This document shows positions 48,101 through 57,508 of a stretch of 64,000 nt of DNA, one piece after another. Under the pieces are notes generated by a model. The model made no database searches and was not told where the DNA came from. It saw only the letters and a list, made by a program, of their open reading frames with translations. The number at the start of each line of letters is the position of its first letter. The first letter of the stretch is position 1. The stretch comes from Owenia fusiformis (lineage: Eukaryota; Annelida; Polychaeta; Sabellida; Oweniidae): NCBI GenBank assembly GCA_903813345.2, contig CAIIXF020000008.1:24476822-24540821 (forward strand). Reading direction: 5' to 3'. The translations under genes were made by a program, and so were the position numbers.

Positions 48101-51100
48101 ATTCAGAATTTAAAGATGATTGTGAATACTGAGTTTCATTTGAATTTATAGATGTGTGGGACCTAGCCAGATTATTGTGTTGCTGTTGATCATAATCCTG
48201 CTGTGCATCAAACTCTATCTCACCGAGCATCTCCCGAAGGTCAGGCAACTGTTTTCTTGTAAATGTGGATGTTATAGGATGGAATCCACTCTCAATTTTG
48301 ATGTCTTTTTGCTGTTTTATTGGCACTGTTCTCCTTGACATGGCTGGTGAGCCCGATGGACTAATGAGTGCTTTTGTAATAGGTGTTAGTGCAGCTCTTT
48401 TTGAAGAAGCTTCAGCATTCACAGGATGCATTGCAAATTGTGTACCTTTTTGCTCTATTCTGCCAGTGACTTCAACACTAGGGTCCATACAATGCTCACT
48501 ATTGAGATCACTATCATTATCCTTATCATATATAATATCTTGTTTCTCTTTACACATGTCACTTGTCAAAGGGATACTATTGTCATATTCATTTATCATT
48601 GCAGTTAGGTCATCTTCACCAGTTGGTGATTTGGAATTGTGAAATTTTACATTGTCACATGAGCGAACGGATATTGTTGTTGCCATGGAATCTAAGTCCC
48701 CTATATATGTTGCCTCAGACACTGTTGCCTCAACTGTACTAGGGTTATCATCTTGAAAGATGTCTTCACCAGCTATGTCATCATTGCTCTCAGCTGCAGA
48801 CAAGATGTCATTTACTGACATGGATAAAGGCAATGAGCTCATACTCTCTTTAGCCCCTGGATTTATCGTTAGCTTACTGAATTTGAACTTTTCTATAACT
48901 TCTGTATTGTTTGCTATAAGTTTTTCAGTGTCATCACTACTTGAATGGGAGCCTTCAAGTCTGTAAAGATGGTCTATACCATTCACCACATCAGAAGTAG
49001 CATTTGGGAGTGTGGTATTTTGGTCTTCATAAACAACCATAGAGTCATTTAACTCCACATCAGCAATATGATCACAAGAACTAGTTCTTGGTAAAGTTGA
49101 CACTACAACTTGGCGCACAGCTAACTGGGGAGTTCGCACAAACTCTTCATGAGTTTCAATTACCATTGCAACATCACCAAAAGGAATATTTGAAGAGGAA
49201 GATGCTTCTTCAGGTATATGGTCATCATTTGTATCATAAATATCAGCAGTGGAGATGTTACTTGTCTCCTTATGTTGGTCAGTAGCATCCAAGCTATCTT
49301 CAGCATTACCATTTGGTCCCATTTTGCAGATGGACATTTTTGTATAACTATTACTGTCATCTGATTCTGAATTAACTTTACCACTCTGTTTGGAAGGATC
49401 CTGCTTTATCATTCCATTTTCAATTAAAATGGTAATTTCACTGTCATCTCCAACATCCATTGACAAACTTACTTTCTCATCTTTGTCCTGTATAAATTTA
49501 TGATGAGCTAGGTTGTACTGGTCCTCCACATTTGGTATTACATTGTGATCAGGGTGATCTGTATTCTGATCTGGTTGTTTTCCACTCTGACATATTTGCT
49601 TAATATTCTCATGATCTTCAAACATGATTGGGAAGAAATTAGATTTTGTCAAGTGCTTTGCCTTTTCTTTTCCACCATTGTTGATTGTGCTTGAATTAGG
49701 CTCTGGTGCCTTCTGCTGTACAACTGTGCTAGTTCCTAGGGATGGACATTGGGTGGTTGTTACTTCACCACTTTTTACACCATACATGGGAACTTCTTGG
49801 TAGGTAAATAGATTATTTTGATTTTCTCCTATTGATTGTAGTTCATTAATACTTTCAGCTAACAATTGCTGGATATGGCTTGGTTTCTTGTTTTGTCTTG
49901 TATGTGAGTCATCAACAGGTTGACAACCATCTATTTTATTTCTATCTGAACCTACACTATTAGAAATACCTGATGATGGAATTGTTTCATCTGAATTTAA
50001 CATTTCTATAGGTGTGCTGCAAGACATGGGTCCTCTTGCAGAAAATGATTCAGAGCCAATTGTTGTATTATCAATACTAGGGGAGACTGCAGAAATGTTG
50101 TCAAGGAGATCAACTGTCAAGTTCATTGTTGCATTGTCTTTACCAGATGTGTATGATGGTAAGGATGTAGTATTTTCAATATTGGATGGTGGCAAGGAAG
50201 AGGCACTTTCAACAGTGACTTGTCCTAACATCGCATGTTCAACAGATACTGGCTCAAATTTCTCAATGGTTGATGATGTTTGTAGTGAACTACTTTCAAC
50301 AAAACTTGGTGGTACTGATGTAGAATTATCATACGATGGGGATACTAAAGTACCCTCATCTAATGGCACATTGGTGAGCATAACAGGTTGCCTTGCTACA
50401 GATATGGAGTCCTCCGCTGTAAGTGTATTATCAGACATGCTTGTTAGGTTATGCTGGCCCCATCCTTGCAGCCCAGCCAGTTCACCAGCTGATGATGAAC
50501 TTAAGCCATCAAGACCACGGTGGAAGTGAGCGAGTCTCTGATTCTCAGGTTGAAGGTTGTCATAGAGAGACTCAACACTCTGCAAGGTGTCAACTGAGAA
50601 AGTCCTCACACTTGTGATGTTATCATAATATGATTCGCCCCCTGATTCTGAGTCAGTCCTATGTTGATTATCATAATCAGATGCATCTGAATGTACATTA
50701 TCATAGACTGGTGAACTTTGGCTCTTCATTTTGCTTTTACTTAGTGTGCTACCCATCTGCTGCCTTTGTTTGTGCCTTGGGGATACTTGAGGGCTGGGAA
50801 ACTTGAACACTGTTGATGAGTCATTGGTTAGTGGGGTTTGACTTATGTTTGGCACTGTTAATATCGTATTACATGATTGTACATAGTTAGCATCACATTG
50901 TATATAGTCTGTATTCGCATTAGAAGCATGGACGGATTCCTTTTGCATATTAACAGTTTCCTTTAATTGAGATCCTACATTGGCACTTGAGTTACTGGAG
51001 GGAGTATTATGACTTTGTACATTTATTTTAATTTTATCCTTAGCACAGACTGAATCAATCACCACATCTGCAGCTTCTTCTATACAAGTGGCCAGGCCTT

Positions 51101-52483
51101 GAGGGGTGTCAGGGGTAGGACTGGTCATGTGGAGCAGCATTAGGCCAGTGGCTGTGTTCATTGCATCCTTAATTACACCTTTCTCAGCTTTCACCTCAGG
51201 ATCAGAATCTGTGTATGGAGAATCAAGTTTCCTGGTGTCAATGAGGCTGTTATTGATGGATGTGACACTGTTCTCCATGTTCTCAATATCGCTTGAGAAA
51301 TGTGGGCTTTGACCTTCACTGCACTCTCTATCACTGTGCAGTGGACTTGATTGCAAGCCTGTATTGGGTGATTGTTCTTGATCACTTAGTATCTCACTCT
51401 TAATAAAATCCTCATTATCTTTATCACTATACTGGGGATCAATGTCTTCAGATTTGGATGTAAGATCAATTCTCTTTACAGTTGAAGTTTCTGTATGTTG
51501 TACAACAGTCATGTTAGATTTCATTGCTGTAGAGCAAGTAAGCTTAGCAACTGTCTCATTCACTGTATCTATAGTCCTGTCGACTTCAGCTAACTGGAGG
51601 AAGGAGTTGCTGGCACTGGAGGATTTATCTGACTGGTGCTCTAACAGTGACCTATTGAAGTGTTGAGAGACTGTGCTCACTATATGACCTTTAAAATCTC
51701 TATTATCACTGTCTTTATGAGTGTCCTTTTCAACTATGTGGGTATCTGTCTTTTCATTATCACAACTATGACTAATATCTGCTTTATCACTTCTATTTTC
51801 TTCTGGTATGACAAACACAGTGTTAGGCCCATGAACATAAGATTTATCTATACTCAATCTTGTGTCAATTGTATTACCATTTGTTCTGTTTGTGGTATTA
51901 TTTCCAGATCCCAGATTTTCTTTATCAGGATTAGTTTTACTGGCATTTTTTTGTACATCAGTGTCCTTAATATCAGTGTCTGTATGTTCCATGGTGTCAT
52001 TTTGGTTAAGATCTCCAGTACAAGAGGCTTCATAAACTGTTTGTGCTGACTCTGACATGTTAAACATCACAGTCTGTGATGAGTCCGAAGATACATCCAA
52101 TGAAGTTTGAGTTCCCGAACCTTTCTTTTTCCTTGATAAACTAGAGTTTCTATGACTGCTGTGATTCAAGGCATCAGTAAGAGCAGATATAGCTTCACTT
52201 ATACCAGATAATTGTTCCGATACATGACTCTGGAATTGAGGATCAGTTTCTGTTTTGAGAACTTTAACTTGTGGGGATCCTTCATTAAGGTCCACACTAT
52301 CTAGTAGTCCATCGTTAAAGAGTGAATCCTCAGAATAAATGCTGTCATTATCGGAGGTGATATAATCCTCAGAGTCATTCTTACGGTGGTGTTGAACTTT
52401 TTGTCGATTGCGTTTTGTAGATCTTCTACGTCTGACTGGTGTGGACCCAGATCCTGGCCTGGATGAAGATTTGGAATGTTTTC
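21177..52483 (-). CDS. Giant gene, 31.3-kb exon encoding ~10,435 residues
   Basis: One uninterrupted frame runs between an acceptor (CATTTTCCAG|GA at 52484) and a donor (CTTCAG|GTAAGATC at 21176). The frame is open above the first GTG of the standalone ORF, so the exon extends about 190 bp further 5' than that codon. N to C it contains an RRRRSTKRNRQ basic patch, an acidic Ser/Thr-rich region with YDN motifs, the 412-residue LPDGT/S units (47800-35940), a Ser-rich linker with RSxS motifs (35900-33800), the decapeptide array (33720-24560), a QT-motif cluster (24330-23380) and coiled coils (about 22300-21850). The product is likely cytoskeletal. The giant exon and the C-terminal coils suggest a KIF16/STARD9-like kinesin tail (inference). 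Other giant scaffold proteins cannot be excluded. Confidence 0.85.
21850..22300 (-). other. Coiled-coil region at the end of the giant exon
   Basis: Two charged helices are evident. The first (about 22290-22130) reads ELEKLRRERERINHMLAKDV and continues to VEVAEAQLNYMIGQTDTLL. The second (about 22050-21860) reads YLLKYKSKLEKAKSGIDSKI, then KQLEREKRKVLRSREKYREI. Both show heptad-like spacing. The VAEAQLNYMIGQTDTLL segment looks conserved and is the best seed for identifying the family. My recollection is of a similar segment in STARD9. Confidence 0.6.
23380..24330 (-). other. Cluster of TQT/QT motifs (candidate LC8-binding sites)
   Basis: About twelve QT motifs lie within roughly 315 residues, including GTQTGESLYSIL, METQTGESMLDLL, ATQTTLIATQTSS, SMQTGESLLDIL, VTQTARV and SCQTDEYIEKIL. 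TQT is the core of the peptide bound by dynein light chain LC8 (DYNLL). Several motifs are followed by an amphipathic 'ESLLDIL' segment, so the real unit seems to be QTGES-L-x-x-IL. Further TQT motifs occur at the N-terminus of the exon (GTQTSLD) and near 22350 (FTQTDLC). Confidence 0.6.
28133..29075 (-). repeat. 150-bp higher-order repeat inside the decapeptide array
   Basis: Five decapeptides (AEGKPSNLAT, VVDQPSTLST, SKDQSPTLAP, AEDQPSTLAT, AQDKSSNLAT) repeat as a block. The word TCTGCTGTTGCTAGATTTGA recurs at 28291, 28441, 28591, 28741, 28891 and 29041, every 150 bp, with very few differences. This is recent tandem duplication. Confidence 0.85.
31864..32763 (-). repeat. 225-bp higher-order repeat inside the decapeptide array
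   Basis: A 75-residue block containing AEVQPSNLAKEEGEPSTDQP and TESHLSILATNEDQPL repeats four times. The word GTTGATGGTTGGTCC recurs at 31864, 32089, 32314 and 32539. Copies differ at only a few bases. The block includes a shortened decapeptide (EGEPSTDQP), which shows that the duplication happened after that deletion. Confidence 0.85.
35940..47800 (-). repeat. Nine 412-residue units of LPDGT/S modules
   Basis: The word ACATTCCCC recurs at 37162, 38398, 39634, 40873, 42109, 43345, 44581, 45817 and 47053: seven intervals of exactly 1236 bp and one of 1239. Each 412-residue unit contains about five related modules of the form VxLPDGTxV...DGxxxWxVxLPDGS, for example EVVLPDGTMVT...KLPDGSIAN and ALLDDGTLIQVK...VILPDGTVS. 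Alternating short hydrophobic strands separated by DG turns suggest antiparallel beta sheet. More divergent modules flank the block, one at 35940-36060 (LFPDGSKGTATL...VFPDGATTL). I know of no named domain matching it. Confidence 0.85.
50300..50720 (-). other. Cluster of YDN motifs
   Basis: Five Tyr-Asp-Asn motifs occur: SPVYDNVHS, SDYDNQH, SYYDNITS, SLYDNLQ and SPSYDNSTS. pY-x-N is the consensus for the Grb2/Drk SH2 domain. The surrounding sequence is Ser-rich and probably disordered, so the sites would be accessible. Function is inferred from the motif only. Confidence 0.5.
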
Positions 52484-53482
52484 CTGGAAAATGAACATTT
52501 ATTTTTCAACCTTATGTCAAAAATCTTTTCAATGCTATTCACATTTTCATCTCCTTTACAAATTTGCATTTAATGTTAGTTGGATGGACACTTTAAAGCA
52601 TAATGAAGTCCAATCATCGTTACATTTTTCTTACATTTCTGATCTGATTTCTGAAAAATCCTTCACATTACTTTCATTATCTTACATTTTGCTGCCTAAA
52701 ATATTAAAATCTTGACAGCCCAAGACAAACTTCAAACAAGGCATTAACATGACAAAATGTCACCACCAAGTTGCTCACAATATTATGAGTTCAATCTTAA
52801 GTCAGATTTGAATTTCTGAGAACTTGTAGATGATTTTGAAAAAATAAATTGGTCAACTTGAAGCAAGTTGAAAAAGACCTTTTTTGACCCTGAAAAGGTC
52901 ATTGAAGGTGAAATCTAAAGTCAGATTTGAACTTCTGAAAACTTGTAGATGTTTTTGAAAAATTTGAAGCAAGATGAAAAATGTGACCTTGAGAATGCCA
53001 TTGAAGGTCAAATCTATAGTCAGATTTGAACTGTTGAGAATTTGTAGATGATTTTGAAAAAAACAATTGGTCAATTTGAAGCAAGTTGAAAAAAGACCTT
53101 TTTGACCCTTTTTTGACCTTGAGAAGGTCATTGAAGGTCAAATCTCAAATCTAAAGTCAGATTAGAACTTCTGATTGTTTGTAGATAATTTTGAAAAATG
53201 TCAGATTTGAACTTGTGAAAACATGTAGGTGATTTTGAAAAGAATTGAAGTCAGTCTAAACAGTATTTGTTAAGTTATTGGAAGTTGTAAGAATTTGTTA
53301 CAGATGCCGATCACCAACCGCCAACCACTAACCGCCGTCAAAAAAACGGAGATCGTAACAATATGTCACCACTTTTTGATGGTGACATAACAACATTTAG
53401 CAACAAACTTTGTCTCAATTTGATGTTCTGAAAAAAAGAAGCCAGCCCCTTTTCTAGAAAATGCCCTTAAAAGTGTACATAC
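52484..53482 (-). other. Intron of the giant gene carrying GGTCA repeat copy 2
   Basis: This 999-bp intron has GTATGTAC and TTTTCCAG ends on the minus strand. Most of it (52734-53400) is a copy of the GGTCA repeat family. Confidence 0.6.
52734..53400. repeat. GGTCA repeat family, copy 2
   Basis: The copy begins GGCATTAACATGACAAAATG followed by TCACCACC, has about four degenerate ~105-bp units containing AGGTCATTGAAGGTCAAATC and AGTCAGATTTGAACTTCTGA, and ends in a tail GTTATTGGAAGTTGTAAGAA...AACAATATGTCACCAC. Head and tail carry the inverted words ATGTCACCAC and GGTGACAT, so terminal inverted repeats are possible. It is non-coding despite several short open frames. Confidence 0.65.
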
Positions 53483-53613
53483 CTGAGGCTAGGGAGTCAT
53501 CCGAGAGGGCCCCGGTGGCGTCAGAGTCTGCACCCAGCTGTTGTTGACGTAACTTGGCACGTAATCTTGCAGCTTTTCTAGCAGCAGACAGCTGTAGTTG
53601 ACCATCAGAAGAC
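53483..53613 (-). CDS. Giant gene, internal exon (Ala/Arg/Leu helix)
   Basis: This 131-bp exon encodes SSDGQLQLSAARKAARLRAK, then LRQQQLGADSDATGALSDDS, LAS and part of a Gly codon. The basic amphipathic helix AARKAARLRAKLRQQQ is followed by an acidic Ser stretch. The flanks are ACTTACATACAG and GTATGTAC. It enters with one base and leaves with one base of a codon, matching its neighbours. Confidence 0.78.
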
Positions 53614-54954
53614 CTGTATGTAAGTAGAGTGCGTAGATTAGTTCAATGTTGAAAGCATGTCAAGAGGTTGTTAACAGATAACATATCAGATAATTAACAT
53701 TAACAGATAAAAGATATGAACCAATCAAAACCAAAAAACATTTATTCATTATGTGTATGTTAAAGAATGGTATCTCGTCAACTTTGACCTTAGTAAACTT
53801 GAATTCCTGGTCAACTTGGACCAATTATATCCAAAATAGATCAGAGGCTTTTTGCTACATAAAGGGTGAAAGCAATTAACTTGCTAAATATTAAGAATAT
53901 TTGGTGTGTTAGATTTCATTTAATATTTTCTTGTAATCCTTAAATAATGATGCTTGTACAAGGGTCGATTGATATATCCACTACTTTTTGCTTTATTTTC
54001 TTTTAAATAAGTTCATTTCCATTGAAATTTGGCAAAGACATGCAATCCCACATCTTTTGATACCATTGCTGAGCCCACTACCATACATATTGTCTTCCCT
54101 TAGATAAATAGGATCAATAATGTTTAGTCGTTGATGTCTGTATTTATTCATATTCCTTAATAAGGGGCTGTTGTTTATTGGGTAACAATATAAAATATTT
54201 AGAAAGGACAGAGAACAATGTTTACAACTTGTTCAGGTAACATACAAGTTACTACAATGATTCTAAGCTCAAGCAAGGTATTAACATGACAAAATGTCAC
54301 CACCTAGTCGCTCACAATAATGAGTTCATTCTTAAGTAAGATGTCAACTTCTGAGAACAGAAGAAAAATTGGTCAATTTGAAGCAAGTTGAAACATACCG
54401 TTTAGACTTTGACAGGGTCATTGAAGGTCAAGTCTTGAATCTAAAAATCAGATTTGATTTTCTGAGAACTTGTAGATGATTTTGAAAAAAATGTTGGTCA
54501 ATTTGAATTTTTTTGTATTTGAGAAGGTCATTGAAGGTCAAATCTCAATTCTCAAGTCAGATTTGAACTTCTGAGAACTTGTTGATGATTCTTTTTAACT
54601 TAAGAAGGTCATTGAAGGTCAAATCTCAAATCTGAAGTCAGATTTGAACTTCTGAGAACTAGTAGATGATTTAAAAAAAAATTGAAGTCTAAAACAATAT
54701 TTGTTAAATTATTGGAAGTTATGCTAATCACCAACAGCTGTCACAAAAATGGAGACCATAACAATATGTCACCATTTTGGGTGGTAACATAACAAACTAC
54801 CTTAATATTGTATTGTATTGTTATAAATATTTAATTTGTTATCATGCATTCTGTACTTTAAATCGCCAGGTATGATAAGGTAAAATCTTATTCACCATTA
54901 ATTTATTTATTAGAGGTTGGGAATATGGGAGATTTACACAGTACTAGTTCTTAC
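53614..54954 (-). other. Intron of the giant gene carrying GGTCA repeat copy 3
   Basis: This 1341-bp intron contains the third copy of the GGTCA repeat family at about 54268-54800 and is otherwise AT-rich. Confidence 0.6.
54268..54800. repeat. GGTCA repeat family, copy 3
   Basis: It has the same head (GGTATTAACATGACAAAATG then TCACCACC), tandem GGTCA units and tail (ATTATTGGAAGTTATG...GGAGACCATAACAATATG) as copy 2 in the next intron, in the same orientation. Two perfect AGGTCATTGAAGGTCA sites lie at 54525-54540 and 54606-54621. Confidence 0.65.
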
Positions 54955-55109
54955 TTTTGTGCTAGTTGTTGGACCTCAAGGAATTGTAGCAGTTGTAACT
55001 TCTCCCTGTCATTCAACTGTGTGTCATTGGTGATGATTGCCACAGGGTCTTCACTCATCAATGCTGCAGCAAACTCAACAAGATTGCTTTGAACCAGTGG
55101 ATCTTCCTC
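54955..55109 (-). CDS. Giant gene, internal exon (acidic helical segment)
   Basis: This 155-bp exon encodes EEDPLVQSNLVEFAAALMSE, DPVAIITNDTQLNDREKLQL, then LQFLEVQQLAQK. It starts in phase 0 and ends with two bases of a Lys codon. The flanks are CATTATAG and GTAAGAAC. The sequence is helical with regularly spaced Leu, unlike the low-complexity regions around it, so it may be a small folded or coiled piece. The family is not recognised. Confidence 0.78.
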
Positions 55110-55701
55110 CTATAATGTAAGATACTAAGTTTCTATTTATAAATGTTACTGTTTCAAAACTATAATGTTTTTAATGAAACGAAAAGGCCTAGGTCAAAAT
55201 CTAGGTCAAATTTACAGTTTTTCCTTATTTTTATAATTTTGACACTACACTTTAATAATATTCTTCGAAATTTGGTATACAGATAGCAAACAGTATGCTC
55301 ATAGCTATAGCTTTTTGCTGTCAGAAAGTATTTTGAACCATTTTTGAGATATGGTGTCCGGAAAGTAGGTCAAAACAAAAAATTCTCCAAATTTACATGT
55401 GAGTCCTGAAATAAGGGTAGATTTTCTCAGGAGTATGAATCTGAAATCAGAAGTGAAATCTAAGTTTCAGTTTAGCTTCTATGACATTTTGAAATCTTGA
55501 AAACCTATATGATGATATCCCAACATTAAGCCAATGAGTCGAAGAAAGCATAACCAAGAATTGTCTAAATGTCTATATCTAAATGTCTATACACTGGTTG
55601 ACTCAGCTTCTTTTTGGATGACACAGCTTATTCTAGATGACTCAGCTTAAAACAAGTTTGAAATCTGGAGTCTTACATGTCTAGTTATTTCTGTAACTTA
55701 C
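55110..55701 (-). other. Intron of the giant gene
   Basis: This 592-bp intron is AT-rich. No gene or clear repeat was recognised. Confidence 0.5.
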
Positions 55702-56309
55702 TTTAAGCCTCTCCATGGAGCCCTTGTGTTGAACACGTTGTCTACTTGACAACAACCCAGCAAAGCCTTCTGATCCAGCCTTGAAACTATCGACTGACAT
55801 TCCTTCTATGCCCCTCTCCTCAAAATCTGAAACTCTTTCCAGGCTATCCACTGATATTCCCCGGACCTGCCGGGAGCTGACCCCTAGGGGTGATGATGCA
55901 CCATGATCCAAGCTATCAACAGATATTCCATGGTACAATGCCTTTCCAGGTGAAGATGAAGTCAGTCGTGATGATTCACACTGTAAGCTGCCTGCAGATT
56001 TAGGGTCCTTTACTTCATGTTTGGGAGAATTTAAAGAGTCTTCACTTAATGCATCAGATACTTGTGTATTTGGATTGTCTAGTTCTAAGCAAATGTTCTG
56101 TGTGTCAGACAATTGATTACTCAAGTCATCAAGATCTAAGTGAATGCTCTGAGATTTTTCCAAAACTAAGGAAGAAGCAGATAGGGGAGTGGGTGATACT
56201 GTGCCTTCTTTCGGCCATTGTTCATCAATAGTTTGCTTCCTGCCATCAGGGAGTGCATGGATGATCAGATATTGTTCCAGAGGTTGTTTACTCTTTTTCC
56301 CTACTTTAC
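55702..56309 (-). CDS. Giant gene, 608-bp exon with SVDSL motifs
   Basis: The exon begins by completing a Gly codon and reads KVGKKSKQPLEQYLIIHALP, then DGRKQTIDEQWPKEG, whose LPDG turn recalls the modules in the giant exon. A Ser-rich middle follows. Three copies of GISVDSL/GMSVDSF occur at about 55930-55790 (YHGISVDSLDHG, VRGISVDSLERV, IEGMSVDSFKAG). The end is basic (RQRVQHKGSMERLK). The standalone open frame starts at an internal TTG; splicing shows that the coding region extends to 56309. The flanks are ATACTTCCAG and GTAAGTTA. Confidence 0.8.
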
Positions 56310-57508
56310 CTGGAAGTATTATAACAATGTTATGAAGTATTCATGAATTATTTTGAAGTCAAGCATGGTATTTTTCACACAACATTCGATCTCATTTGTA
56401 ATAGGTTTTGGGGTTTGATCAAATATTGATGTCATTTTTACCAGAAACTAGTTATTTATTTTGTGTCACACACTTCAATAGAATGGACAGCCTTTGTGAC
56501 AGAAAGTCCAAAATGGCCATCTTAACATGTTGAAAACCTAATCAGTTCTTAACTTTCATGCCAAGATACATCCCTAAAAATTTAAGAACAATCCACTTAA
56601 TTGTTTGACTCAAAACAAGTTTAATACACATGATTTTAGGATGGAAAACACAAAATGGCCACCTTAAAATTTGCCCAGAAAAACTAATCAGTTCTAGATT
56701 TTCATACAAAGAAACATCTCTCAAACTTTTTACTAAACCTTTCACCTGCACATGCGACAAGACTTTACAGACAGGATTTTAGCATGAAAAATCCAAATGA
56801 CTACATTAACATTTACTCAAACTACCCAAAAAATAATTAGTTCATTCAAAGGATCATCCCTATAAATCTGAAATGAATCTGTCAAGCAGTTCTCTGGGAA
56901 ATGTGTACAGGGTGCTTCATATGTAGACTTTAGACTCATAGTATTGCCACCCTATCATGTTATACAGGTATGGGTACAGGTATATACAGTATGGGCCCCC
57001 CTAGGCAGACATATACCAATGTCTCCATAGTATGTGTCATATATCATTTTAAATATTATCCAAAGTTACATAGATCTGCCTAGTATCATGGTTCAACTCA
57101 CAAATGGGAAAAAGTTACAGGCATTTCAAAAATTAAATGACCCAAAGTGTCATTAGACAGTGTGCCATGCTTATAATATTCACATATAAAATATGAACAA
57201 AATCGCGCTACTACTTTTTGAGTTATAGTAAAAAATGTAAAATAACACACGTAAAAATGGCGGCCATTTTTCAAAATGGCCACCTACGACCCAAAATGTC
57301 ATTAGATATTGGGCCATGCTTAAAGTATTCACATACCAAATATGAACAAAATCACTCCACTACTTTTTGACTTACAGTAAAAAATGTTTAATAACACACT
57401 TAAAAATGGCGGCCATTTTTCAAAATTATATGATATATAACATGATAGGGTGGCAATGCCACAGATATGATTAGAATGCAATCATCATGAACATTTTTCA
57501 ATACATAC
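56310..57508 (-). other. Intron of the giant gene with nested repeats
   Basis: This 1199-bp intron holds three degenerate ~140-bp units containing AAAATGGCCA-CCTTAA (about 56500-56850) and a TIR element (56910-57470). The intron ends GTATGTAT and CTTCCAG on the minus strand. Confidence 0.55.
56910..57470. mobile_element. Composite inverted-repeat element
   Basis: The left segment ATTGCCACCCTATCATGTTA at about 56943 is matched in inverse at about 57437-57463. Inside, 56990-57145 is nearly identical to one terminal inverted repeat of the Tc1-like element at 19393-20031 (GACATATACCAATGTCTCCA). Next to it, a ~155-bp direct repeat (57138 and 57290) contains CATATAAAATATGAACAAAA and AAAATGGCGGCCATTTTTCA. 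It ends about 40 bp from the exon at 57509. Confidence 0.5.

Noticed and set aside
36349-48338. Series of + strand open frames of 100-199 codons recurring every 1236 bp
   Set aside because: They are antisense shadows of the LPDGT/S coding units. Their periodicity follows the minus-strand repeat and they lack independent gene signals.
52290-52295. Start of the giant protein at the codon translated as Met in MDLNEGSPQ
   Set aside because: That codon is GTG, and the frame stays open upstream to a splice acceptor at 52484 that joins in frame to the exon at 53483-53613.
52853-53141. 80-92 codon minus-strand open frames
   Set aside because: They are produced by the GGTCA tandem repeat, and the reading frames are repeats of the unit rather than a protein.
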